Positions 1 to 5,179 of a stretch of DNA of 7,355 nt are shown in pieces (position 1 is the stretch's first letter; the number at the start of each line of letters is the position of its first letter). This stretch comes from Oscillospiraceae bacterium. GTDB lineage: Bacteria > Bacillota > Clostridia > Oscillospirales > Acutalibacteraceae. The DNA lies in NCBI GenBank assembly GCA_009779455.1, contig WREG01000096.1:1-7355 (forward strand), written 5' to 3'. Below the pieces are notes generated by a model. The model did no database searches and had not been told where the DNA came from. It worked only from the letters and a program-made list of their open reading frames with translations. The translations under genes and the position numbers were made by a program.

Positions 1-497
1 CGGAAAACCCCGTGATCGCCTTATTTGACCGGTCCTCAAACAAGGGGAACCTGGGGACGCTTTTCCGCTCCTGCGACGCGCTCGGCGTTGAAGGGCTGAT
101 TTTGACCGGGCATTCCGTTGATGTCTATGAGCCGGAGGTCATCCGCTCGTCAATGGGCTCGTTTTTTAACGTCCCGTCCATAAGGCTGTCGGACAATGCC
201 GATATCGACGCGTTTTTAAGTGATTTAAAGGGAAAATACCCTCAAATCAAAATCATAGGCACGACCGCCCATAACCAAACGGCTATAAGCGAAATTGACA
301 TGGCGACGCCCGTTTTATTTTTGATCGGCAACGAAACGGACGGGCTGAATCAGCATTTGACCGAAATATGCGACGTGATGGCGACAATACCTATGAGCGG
401 GAAATCCTCCGCTTCTTCTTTGAATGTAAGCTGCGCCGCGACGGTGCTGTTTTATGAAGCGGCACGGCAGCGTAATTTTTATGTAGGAGGGTGTTAA
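1..497 (+). CDS. TrmH/SpoU-family RNA 2'-O-methyltransferase, C-terminal part (5' end outside window)
   Basis: Enzymes of this family use S-adenosylmethionine to methylate a ribose 2'-OH in tRNA or rRNA, through a C-terminal trefoil-knot SPOUT domain. All three SPOUT motifs are visible. Counting from the GTG at 12, motif 1 (NKGNLGTLFRSCDALG) is at residues 10-25, motif 2 (FLIGNETDGL) at 103-112, and motif 3 begins IPMSG at 127 and continues through SLNVS to the YEA at 148-150. The GTG at 12 is probably not the real start. The frame is open to the window edge (E-N-P before it), there is no ribosome binding site, and NPVIALFD is typical internal sequence leading into motif 1, so an N-terminal substrate-binding segment is likely missing. 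The stop TAA at 495-497 lies two bases before the next start, suggesting co-transcription. The RNA target cannot be read from the sequence. Confidence 0.88.
   Translation, partial: ENPVIALFDRSSNKGNLGTLFRSCDALGVEGLILTGHSVDVYEPEVIRSSMGSFFNVPSIRLSDNADIDAFLSDLKGKYPQIKIIGTTAHNQTAISEIDMATPVLFLIGNETDGLNQHLTEICDVMATIPMSGKSSASSLNVSCAATVLFYEAARQRNFYVGGC
485..490 (+). promoter_or_regulatory. Shine-Dalgarno of the DUF3795 gene, inside the end of the methyltransferase gene
   Basis: AGGAGG ends nine bases before the ATG at 500. It fixes that ATG as the start, in preference to the in-frame GTG at 491, which directly abuts this motif. The site lies in the last codons of the upstream gene, so translation of the two genes is probably coupled. 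Confidence 0.8.
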
Positions 498-499
498 TT

Positions 500-760
500 A
501 TGGCAGAGTCAAGGTGCGGCATCCTGTGCAATGAATGCGAGTACAGAGAACGGATGAATTGCGGAGGGTGCGTACATATCGAAAAGCCTTTTTGGGGCGA
601 TTCATGCCCGGTAAAAGATTGCTGCGAAGGCAAAAAATTGGAGCATTGCGGACAATGCCTGGATTTTCCCTGTGTTTTGCTGAATGAATTCGCTTATGAC
701 AAAGGACAGGGCGATGACGGCAAGAGAATCGAGCAATGCCGGAAATGGTCTAAGGTGTGA
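500..760 (+). CDS. small cysteine-rich DUF3795 protein
   Basis: An 86-residue cytoplasmic protein with no signal peptide or membrane segment. It carries 12 cysteines in a spaced pattern: C-GILC-NEC near the N-terminus, then CGGC, then CPVKDCC, then CGQC-LDFPC, and one late cysteine. This series (CGxxCxxCxx..., GC.GC, CP...CC, FCGxCxxFPC) is what I recognise as DUF3795, a family common in Clostridia and methanogens. Its function is not established; the cysteine pattern suggests metal binding, probably zinc, but no known catalytic site can be pointed to. The length is normal for the short form of the family. It sits two bases after the RNA methyltransferase and probably shares its transcript. 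The ATG at 500 was chosen because AGGAGG lies nine bases upstream. Confidence 0.8.
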   Translation: MAESRCGILCNECEYRERMNCGGCVHIEKPFWGDSCPVKDCCEGKKLEHCGQCLDFPCVLLNEFAYDKGQGDDGKRIEQCRKWSKV

Positions 761-766
761 CTTTCA

Positions 767-826
767 ATGACTATAAAACTTGGTTTTGAACATATCGCGG
801 ATATGAAAGATATTATTTTTTGTTAG
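767..826 (+). CDS. possible 19-codon small ORF or remnant of a gene start
   Basis: ATG at 767 opens a short frame ending at TAG 824-826 and encoding MTIKLGFEHIADMKDIIFC. AAGGTG at 752-757, overlapping the end of the DUF3795 gene, is nine bases before it and would serve as a ribosome binding site. The peptide matches nothing I recognise. It could be a real small protein, the N-terminal stub of a deleted gene, or chance. It overlaps the promoter-like and palindromic signals described separately, and both readings cannot easily be right. Confidence 0.2.
   Translation: MTIKLGFEHIADMKDIIFC
786..816 (+). promoter_or_regulatory. possible promoter with a 15-bp palindrome, upstream of the NAD(P)HX repair gene
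   Basis: TTGAAC (786-791) and GATATT (809-814) are 17 bases apart, each matching the sigma-A consensus at four of six positions. Between them lies CATATC-GCG-GATATG (791-805), a perfect 6-bp inverted repeat with a three-base spacer, placed where a repressor would block RNA polymerase. The promoter is weak by consensus and the palindrome could be chance. No regulator gene is nearby. Confidence 0.25.
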
Positions 827-841
827 GGGAAATATTGATTA

Positions 842-2386
842 ATGTATGTATTAAACAAAGAGCAAATACGCGCAGTTGAAGACAGCGCTTATAAAAACGG
901 CCTGTCCTATGACGAAATGATGGAAAACGCGGGGGTTAACGCGGCTAAAATCATAAATAAGAGGTATGGCAAAAAATACTTCACCGTAGTCTGCGGCAAA
1001 GGCAAAAACGGCGGGGACGGCTTTGTCGTAGCCCGCAAGCTGGCGGAAATTATGTGGCATGACGTGACCGTTATATTGGCCTTGGGCGAAAGCACAGCCC
1101 CGCTCGCTTTAAGCAAGTTCAAAGCTATGGACGGCGTGGAAGTCCTTGACGCGACGGAAGATTTGGATGCCTGCCTTGAAAATATTGACGGCAGCGACGT
1201 CATTATAGACGCTGTTTTCGGCATAGGCTTCGCGGGGAGCGTCGGCGGGGATTTAAAAAAGCTGTTCCGCCATATTAATGAGTCTTATGCGGCGAAAGTC
1301 GCGCTCGACATCCCCAGCGGCCTTGACAGCGGCGCGAATACTGTCCCGGAAACCTTTATAAAAGCGGAGCTGACCCTTTCAATGTATGCGTTCAAACCCG
1401 TACACATATTAAAGCCTGTGTCTGACCTTTGCGGCGAAACCATTGTGGTTGATACAGGTATCCCTTCCGATAATTCTAATCCCAACGTCTCGTTCGGCGA
1501 GACGATACCCCTAATCCCTAATCTCTACGAGGTTGCAACGTTAAATGAGGTCAAAAATAAACTTCTCCCGCGCAAATATGACGCCCACAAGGGCGATTTC
1601 GGCCATGTTCTGATAGTTGCGGGAAGCTATAATATGCCCGGCGCGGCGGTTTTGGCGGCAAACGCCGCCGTCGAATGCGGGGCGGGGCTTGTGACCGCCG
1701 CATTCCCGGAATCCGCTTACCCGGCCATTGCGTCGAAGCTTACGGAACCGCTTTTGCTCCCCCTGCCCGAAAACGCGGAGGGCAGGATAAGCGCCGAAGC
1801 CATAAAGAAGCTGAAACCCGCCCTTGAAAAAGCGGATACCGTATTAATGGGTTGCGGCATGGGATTGGATGAAGATACCGCGAAAACCACGGAATTCGTT
1901 ATAAAAAACGCAAACGGTACGTTAATTATCGACGCCGACGGCATAAATTGCGCCGCGCTCAATATAAATATATTAAAGGAAGCAAAGGCCGGCCTTATTT
2001 TAACGCCCCACCCCGGCGAAATGGCAAGGCTCACGGGGCTTTCAATCGGAGAGATAAACGGAAACAGGCTTTATGCGGCCAAAGATTTAGCCGAAAAATA
2101 CGGCATTACGCTTCTGCTGAAAGGCGCGAATACGGTAATCGCGGGCGAAAATCGCATTTTTGTCAACCCCACGGGCAACCCCGGCCTTTCGAGGGGCGGG
2201 AGCGGCGATCTGCTGGCGGGAATTATCGCGGCATTCGCGGCAAACGGGCTGCCCCCAACAGAAGCCGCCGCGTCGGCCGCGTTCATACACGGTTTAGCAG
2301 CGGACAGGGTTGCGGGGAGGCATTCGCAGCTGGCCTGCACGCCGTCAAGAATCTTAAATGAAATTCATAATTTATGTAACAATTAA
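842..2386 (+). CDS. nnr: bifunctional NAD(P)H-hydrate epimerase / ADP-dependent NAD(P)H-hydrate dehydratase
   Basis: This 514-residue enzyme repairs hydrated NADH and NADPH (NADHX/NADPHX), which form spontaneously or by side reactions. The N-terminal YjeF_N domain (about residues 1-215) interconverts the S and R epimers. It shows the CGKGKNGGDGFVVAR loop at 51-65, DAVFGIGF at 123-130, ALDIPSGLDSG at 154-164 and VVDTGIP at 202-208. The C-terminal ribokinase-like domain (about 240-514) dehydrates the S form using ADP. It shows GDFGHVLIVAGS at 251-262, IIDADGIN at 362-369, LTPHPGEMARLTG at 387-399, LLLKGANTVI at 424-433 and GNPGLSRGGSGDLLAG at 445-460, which contains the catalytic-type Asp of GGSGD (456). 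Length and domain order are normal for the bacterial fusion. The start is ATG 842, with AGGGGA at 825-830 upstream and an in-frame TGA at 836-838 that excludes an earlier start. In many Clostridia this gene follows acpS, which is not seen here. Confidence 0.96.
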   Translation: MYVLNKEQIRAVEDSAYKNGLSYDEMMENAGVNAAKIINKRYGKKYFTVVCGKGKNGGDGFVVARKLAEIMWHDVTVILALGESTAPLALSKFKAMDGVEVLDATEDLDACLENIDGSDVIIDAVFGIGFAGSVGGDLKKLFRHINESYAAKVALDIPSGLDSGANTVPETFIKAELTLSMYAFKPVHILKPVSDLCGETIVVDTGIPSDNSNPNVSFGETIPLIPNLYEVATLNEVKNKLLPRKYDAHKGDFGHVLIVAGSYNMPGAAVLAANAAVECGAGLVTAAFPESAYPAIASKLTEPLLLPLPENAEGRISAEAIKKLKPALEKADTVLMGCGMGLDEDTAKTTEFVIKNANGTLIIDADGINCAALNINILKEAKAGLILTPHPGEMARLTGLSIGEINGNRLYAAKDLAEKYGITLLLKGANTVIAGENRIFVNPTGNPGLSRGGSGDLLAGIIAAFAANGLPPTEAAASAAFIHGLAADRVAGRHSQLACTPSRILNEIHNLCNN

Positions 2387-2436
2387 ATATCAGCGCTTGA
2401 TTGTGATTTTCGTCAGTAATTATGAATTATGAATTT
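2362..2436 (+). repeat. AT-rich inverted repeat with overlapping heptamer repeat
   Basis: AATTCATAATT at 2362-2372, at the very end of the NAD(P)HX gene, is the exact reverse complement of AATTATGAATT. That sequence occurs twice, overlapping, at 2418-2428 and 2425-2435; the second copy extends the match to 12 bp. The right arm is therefore a short tandem array of the 7-mer AATTATG. The arms could pair across about 45-50 bases, but an all-AT stem is weak and has no U-tract, so it is a poor terminator. It may be a low-complexity intergenic repeat. Confidence 0.45.
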
Positions 2437-2442
2437 TGCATT

Positions 2443-2450
2443 AAAAGGTG
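2443..2450 (+). promoter_or_regulatory. Shine-Dalgarno that selects a TTG start for the lipoprotein gene
   Basis: AAAAGGTG ends nine bases before TTG 2460. The earlier in-frame GTG (2448) is part of this motif and TTG (2451) directly abuts it, so neither can be served by it. Confidence 0.7.
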
Positions 2451-2459
2451 TTGATTTTA

Positions 2460-2939
2460 TTGAAAAAACGTTATTTTATTATATTTTCCCTCATTCTTAT
2501 CCTGCCCTCCTGCACAGCCCCACTCCCCGGCGCGCCCGCTTTGCCACAGATATTCAACGCAAATTTTACAATGGCCGCAGGGGGCATTACATACGAGGGC
2601 AATATAAACTGCCTTACATATGACGACATATCGGCGGAATTTGCATCCCCCGAAAACGTCAGGGGGCTTAAAGTTATATATTCAGACGGCGCTTATAAAC
2701 TTCAAATGATTGACGTTTCAAGCGAGCAGCCCGGTACGGATTTTATGCCCGCAGGTTTTATCGAAGCCATGCGATCCCTTTTATATTCAAACGACGCAAC
2801 TTACATAAAAACGGAAGAAAGCGTCGAATATAGCGGCAAAGTAGACGATATGGAATATAAAGCGCGGCAAGACGCCGAAACGGGGGGCATAACGGATTTG
2901 TCTATTCCCAAATACAACCTGATATGTAAATTTTCTTAA
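2460..2939 (+). CDS. small lipoprotein of unknown function, perhaps LolA-like
   Basis: A 159-residue predicted lipoprotein, starting at TTG 2460 on ribosome-binding-site spacing. The N-terminus is a classical lipoprotein signal: MKKR, then a hydrophobic stretch (YFIIFSLILIL, 5-15), then LPSC with Cys18 as the expected lipidation site. Pro at the -2 position is slightly unusual. A proline-rich linker (APLPGAPALPQ) follows, then about 125 residues that look like beta strands, with phrases such as YEGNINCLTYDDISAEFASPENVRGLK broken up here as YEGNINC (46-52), AEFASPENVRGL (59-70) and SDGAYKLQM (75-83). This 'extracted value, P-E-L-x-G-L, ligand-like strand' style recalls short LolA-like lipoproteins of Clostridia, but I see no diagnostic motif and the function is unknown. 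It should sit on the outer face of the cytoplasmic membrane. A hairpin terminator follows its stop. Confidence 0.75.
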   Translation: MKKRYFIIFSLILILPSCTAPLPGAPALPQIFNANFTMAAGGITYEGNINCLTYDDISAEFASPENVRGLKVIYSDGAYKLQMIDVSSEQPGTDFMPAGFIEAMRSLLYSNDATYIKTEESVEYSGKVDDMEYKARQDAETGGITDLSIPKYNLICKFS

Positions 2940-2977
2940 AATCCATGTTTATTTGCGTTCACCCTTGGCAAAAATAT

Positions 2978-3019
2978 TACCGTAAGAAAGGTTTAAAATT
3001 TTTCTTGCGGTATTTTTAT
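2978..3019 (+). terminator. hairpin terminator between the lipoprotein gene and mazF
   Basis: TACCGTAAGAAA (2978-2989) pairs with TTTCTTGCGGTA (3001-3012) over 12 bp with a single G-U pair, around an 11-base AT-rich loop, and is followed by TTTTTAT (3013-3019). Outer flanks (CTTGG near 2964 and GCAAG at 3020-3024) add weak extra symmetry. It ends the upstream transcript and implies that mazF depends on readthrough or on its own promoter; I found no convincing promoter between 2940 and 3036. Confidence 0.75.
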
Positions 3020-3036
3020 GCAAGGGATGATAAAAG

Positions 3037-3408
3037 ATGGATAACGCGTACAACGCGGGCAATGTACACAGAGGCGACATTTACTATGCTGATCTAAGCC
3101 CCGTGGTAGGGTCGGAGCAGGGGGGCGTGCGGCCCGTACTTATCGTACAGAATGATATCGGAAATAGATACAGCCCCACGGTCATAGCGGCGGCTATAAC
3201 AAGCCAAAAATATAAAAACGACCTGCCGACCCACATCAGGGTGAACGCGGACGAGTGCGGCCTCGCGAAGGATTCGATAGTGCTTTTGGAACAGGTGCGG
3301 ACTATAGACAAAACCCGGCTGAAAGAGCGCATGGGGACCCTTGACAACGGGGAGATGGGGAAAATCAACCAGGCGCTGTCGGTCAGCTTCGGGTTAAATT
3401 TTACTTAA
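3037..3408 (+). CDS. mazF: MazF/PemK-family endoribonuclease toxin (EndoA-like), no antitoxin gene adjacent
   Basis: This 123-residue protein is an mRNA interferase that cleaves single-stranded RNA at a short specific sequence. Bacillus EndoA, its closest relative by eye, cuts within UACAU; whether this one does is inferred. The core matches EndoA closely: RGDIYYADLSPVVGSEQGG (12-30), VRPVLIVQNDIGNRYSPT (31-48), AAITSQ (52-57), LPTHI (63-67) and LLEQVRTIDKTRL (83-95). The two residues equivalent to the EndoA catalytic pair, Arg25 and Thr48, are present as Arg32 and Thr55, so the enzyme should be active. The N-terminus is seven residues longer than EndoA. AAGGG at 3022-3026 sits ten bases before the ATG. 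EndoA is normally preceded by its small antitoxin gene; here the upstream neighbour is a lipoprotein and no antitoxin-like ORF is visible on either side. Confidence 0.93.
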   Translation: MDNAYNAGNVHRGDIYYADLSPVVGSEQGGVRPVLIVQNDIGNRYSPTVIAAAITSQKYKNDLPTHIRVNADECGLAKDSIVLLEQVRTIDKTRLKERMGTLDNGEMGKINQALSVSFGLNFT

Positions 3409-3412
3409 AGTG

Positions 3413-3441
3413 TTGCAATTTACATTATTATATGCTAAACT
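3413..3441 (+). promoter_or_regulatory. sigma-A-type promoter with extended -10 for the rsgA leader
   Basis: TTGCAA (3413-3418) and TAAACT (3436-3441) are separated by exactly 17 bases, each matching consensus at four of six positions. TG at 3433-3434, one base before the -10 box, makes an extended -10. The spacer is AT-rich. Transcription would start near 3448, giving a leader of about 270 bases before rsgA. It begins only five bases after the mazF stop, and no terminator separates them. Confidence 0.6.
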
Positions 3442-3493
3442 TTATTTACGGCAAAATTAAAGCCTATTATTTATCCGGAAGGAGATGTTATTA

Positions 3494-3523
3494 ATGTCGG
3501 TTTATATGGTGATTGTCTTTTAA
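3494..3523 (+). CDS. 9-codon leader peptide ORF upstream of rsgA
   Basis: GGAAGGAG (3477-3484) lies nine bases before ATG 3494, as good a ribosome binding site as any in the window. The frame encodes MSVYMVIVF and stops at TAA 3521-3523, ten bases before the first strong hairpin. A strong site on such a short hydrophobic peptide is typical of leader peptides that sense ribosome movement, as in antibiotic-inducible attenuators. It lacks a run of codons for one amino acid, so control by a single amino acid is less likely. It could still be a chance ORF. Confidence 0.45.
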   Translation: MSVYMVIVF

Positions 3524-3652
3524 ACTTAATAACGGGCGGGTCAAGGGGCAACCCTTTTGATTTTATCGCCCGAAGCCATTTTACAGATGGCCGAAAAGTG
3601 ACTTTTTAATACTGCATATTTGCATACGCGCCGTAAAAAGGCGCGGTTGTTT

Positions 3653-3703
3653 CCGTAGACTTTTGCAGCTTACAAAGGCTGCTTGCCTGCGGTATTTTTA
3701 TAT
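3653..3703 (+). terminator. terminator or attenuator hairpin just before rsgA
   Basis: CCGTAG (3653-3658) pairs with CTGCGG (3687-3692), with one G-U pair. Inside it GCAGCTT (3665-3671) pairs with AGGCTGC (3676-3682), with one T-G pair, around a four-base loop. TATTTTTATAT (3693-3703) follows. The element ends only seven bases before the rsgA ribosome binding site and well after the promoter at 3413, so it would stop the leader transcript prematurely rather than end mazF mRNA alone. CTGCA (3612-3616) could pair with TGCAG (3664-3668) and open the hairpin. Confidence 0.5.
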
Positions 3704-3710
3704 CTTAATT

Positions 3711-3715
3711 GGAGG
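3711..3715 (+). promoter_or_regulatory. Shine-Dalgarno fixing the rsgA start
   Basis: GGAGG ends six bases before ATG 3722. It rules out the in-frame TTG at 3683, which would put the terminator arm and this site inside the coding region. Confidence 0.75.
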
Positions 3716-3721
3716 AATCAG

Positions 3722-4837
3722 ATGATAAATATAGAAACTTACGGGTGGGACCCGTCAATGCTGCCGGAAGGCGCGGAGGGCGCGAAGTGTATGCCGGCGC
3801 GGGTCACGGCAGTACGCCGCGAGCGGTATGATCTGGTATGTGTGCACGGCACTGTTTTCGGCAAACTGAAAACATCTGTATATTATGGATTCGGGGAAGA
3901 ATTCCCGACAGTCGGCGATTTCGTACTTATTCAACATGAAACGGGCGGCGACAGCCTGATTTTAAGGACACTGCCGCGAAAAAGCTTCTTTTCCCGCCGG
4001 GATCCGTCGCCGGGGCGGGGCGAACAGGCGGTGGCGGCCAACTTTGACGCGGTTTTTATTATGACTTCCTTAAACAGGGATTTCAATATAAGCCGTTTGG
4101 AGCGCTACCTCACCCTCGCGTGGCAGAGCGGGGCGGAGCCCGTGGTAATACTTACAAAAGCGGATCTGGCGGACGATTTTGATTCCAAACTCGAAGCGGC
4201 GCAAAAAATAGCGGCTCATGTTGACGTTATCGCCGTAAGCGCGGTCACGGGGCAGGGGTTTGAACGCCTTGACGCATACTTGAAGCCGGGAAAAACCGTG
4301 GTTTTCCTCGGCTCCTCCGGCGTCGGCAAATCAAGCCTTTTAAACGCGCTGGCGGGCGAAAAGCTGATGGACGTGAACGCTATACGCGAGGACGACGCAA
4401 GGGGCCGTCATACGACTACCCACAGGCAACTTTTCATGCTACCCCCGTTTACGGGGGGTTCCCCGTTTACGGGGGGTTCCCCGTTTACGGGGGGGCCTTC
4501 GGGAGCAATGGTAATAGACACGCCGGGGATGCGGGAGCTGGGTATGTACGACGTTACCGCCGGGCTCGGCTCCGCTTTTTACGATGTGGAGGAAGTTTTA
4601 ACGCGGAATTGCAGATTTTCCGACTGCAAGCATAAAACCGAGCCGGGCTGCACGGTGAGGGCCGCGATTGAAAGCGGGGAATTGCCCGCGGAACGATGGG
4701 AGAGCTATCTCAAACTAAAGCACGAAGCAAGGTTTTCCGACGACAGGGCCGGGTTTATGCATGACAAATGGCAGAGGAATAAAAATATAGCGAAATTTAG
4801 CAGGCAAATGAAGAAAAAAGGGGAGATTAGAAAATGA
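3722..4837 (+). CDS. rsgA: ribosome small-subunit assembly GTPase RsgA (YjeQ/YloQ family), with an in-frame repeat insertion
   Basis: A circularly permuted GTPase that acts late in 30S ribosomal subunit maturation in the cytoplasm. The 371-residue protein shows an N-terminal OB-fold (about 25-85), then the permuted G motifs: TKAD (145-148, G4), SAVTGQG (173-179, G5), GSSGVGKSS (197-205, G1), GRHTTTHR (228-235, G2) and DTPG (266-269, G3). A C-terminal zinc site follows, with Cys297, Cys302, His304 and Cys310 in the usual C-x4-C-x-H-x5-C spacing. The opening NIETYGWDPSM resembles the second RsgA paralog seen in many Firmicutes rather than the copy next to prkC. Between G2 and G3, where relatives have a short strand, there are three PFTGGS-like units (242-259); removing them restores a normal length (MLP-PSGAMVIDTPG). 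All catalytic motifs are intact. A structured leader precedes it and its stop overlaps the ATG of the acetyltransferase remnant (ATGA). Confidence 0.93.
   Translation: MINIETYGWDPSMLPEGAEGAKCMPARVTAVRRERYDLVCVHGTVFGKLKTSVYYGFGEEFPTVGDFVLIQHETGGDSLILRTLPRKSFFSRRDPSPGRGEQAVAANFDAVFIMTSLNRDFNISRLERYLTLAWQSGAEPVVILTKADLADDFDSKLEAAQKIAAHVDVIAVSAVTGQGFERLDAYLKPGKTVVFLGSSGVGKSSLLNALAGEKLMDVNAIREDDARGRHTTTHRQLFMLPPFTGGSPFTGGSPFTGGPSGAMVIDTPGMRELGMYDVTAGLGSAFYDVEEVLTRNCRFSDCKHKTEPGCTVRAAIESGELPAERWESYLKLKHEARFSDDRAGFMHDKWQRNKNIAKFSRQMKKKGEIRK
4443..4495 (+). repeat. three tandem 18-bp palindromic repeats inside rsgA
   Basis: The unit CCCCGTTTACGGGGGGTT occurs at 4443-4460 and 4461-4478, with a third copy from 4479 to about 4495 that is identical for its first 16 bases and then diverges. 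Each unit contains CCCCGT-TT-ACGGGG, a perfect 6-bp inverted repeat that could form a hairpin. The period of 18 bases equals six codons (PFTGGS), so copy-number changes keep the reading frame. The copies are identical, which points to recent amplification. The only loosely similar string I saw elsewhere in the window is CCCCGTTTATG near 5119. Confidence 0.92.
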
Positions 4838-5179
4838 TTTTAATTAAAGATAAGCTTCGGGCCTTTGAGCGTTTTGCCGGAATTTTGGTACAGGGGCGTC
4901 GGCACGGCTTTATTGCGGTATTCGATATATGAAGCGAAACGCTTAGGGCATAGGGCGATATTGATTTTCGGCCATCCCGATTATTACCCGAAAGCCGGGT
5001 TCAGGCGGGCGGCGGAGTTCAATGTTGCGACGGCCGACAGCAATAACTTTGACCCGTTTATGGCTTTGCCCTTGTATGAAGGCGCGCTGGACGGGATAAA
5101 GGGCCGATATTTCATCGACCCCGTTTATGAAAGCCTGAAGGAAAAAGCGAACATGAAATATCGAAGCTTGACGGTATAG
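4834..5179 (+). pseudogene. truncated GNAT-family N-acetyltransferase
   Basis: The frame 4844-5179 reads as the C-terminal half of a YhbS-like GNAT acetyltransferase: FGPLSVLPEFWYRGVGTALL, then EAKRLGHRAILIFGHPDYY, PKAGFRRAAEF and FDPFMALPLYEGALDG. Intact relatives carry roughly 90-100 more residues at the N-terminus with the first strands of the fold. Here the frame meets a TAA at 4841-4843 and has no plausible start with a ribosome binding site. An ATG at 4834, overlapping the rsgA stop, is in a different frame and closes at a TGA around 4930, as if only the first few codons of the original gene remain, joined to its second half by an internal deletion. In the acetyl-CoA loop, the usual Q-G-x-G-x-G/A is W-Y-R-G-V-G, another sign of decay. 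The tail also departs from the family after DPVYE. Confidence 0.8.

Larger units (their letters stand above)
3448..3703 (+). ncRNA. structured 5' leader of rsgA, candidate attenuator (unknown class)
   Basis: The 313 bases between mazF and rsgA contain no sizeable gene but much structure. In order: a 9-codon ORF (3494-3523); a long hairpin whose base is CGGGCG (3533-3538) with CGCCCG (3567-3572) and whose tip is TCAAGGGG (3541-3548) with CCTTTTGA (3553-3560), loop CAAC; a small hairpin GCCAT (3575-3579) with ATGGC (3587-3591); a GC-rich hairpin CGCGCC (3627-3632) with GGCGCG (3640-3645); and a terminator-like hairpin at 3653-3692. The apical CAACC (3549-3553) could pair with GGTTG (3645-3649), giving a possible pseudoknot or alternative fold. 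I compared it from memory with common Firmicutes riboswitches and T-boxes and found no match. It is best read as a leader controlling the ribosome-assembly GTPase downstream, possibly responding to stalled ribosomes. The role is inferred. Confidence 0.5.

Noticed and set aside
491..499. GTG 491 as start of the DUF3795 protein
   Set aside because: It directly abuts the AGGAGG motif with no spacing and overlaps the previous stop; ATG 500 has proper spacing.
1948..2361. 137-codon open frame overlapping the NAD(P)HX dehydratase domain
   Set aside because: It is a shifted reading of the conserved dehydratase domain, very rich in Arg and Gly, with no ribosome binding site.
2362..2436. Transcription terminator after the NAD(P)HX repair gene
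   Set aside because: The stem is entirely A-T apart from one pair, the loop is long, and no U-tract follows.
2448..2459. GTG 2448 or TTG 2451 as the lipoprotein start
   Set aside because: GTG 2448 is part of the Shine-Dalgarno sequence itself and TTG 2451 directly abuts it; TTG 2460 gives a normal MKKR signal peptide.
3448..3703. M-box magnesium riboswitch, suggested by the string CTTTTTAATACTGCA
   Set aside because: The conserved M-box segments (GUUAGGUGAGGCUCC and the CUGCCC region) are absent, and the downstream gene is not a magnesium transporter.
3683..3721. Earlier TTG start for RsgA
   Set aside because: It has no ribosome binding site, would place the terminator arm in the coding region, and adds residues that do not resemble the family; GGAGG serves ATG 3722.
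4443..4495. CRISPR array
   Set aside because: The three repeats are directly adjacent with no spacers and are translated in frame inside rsgA.
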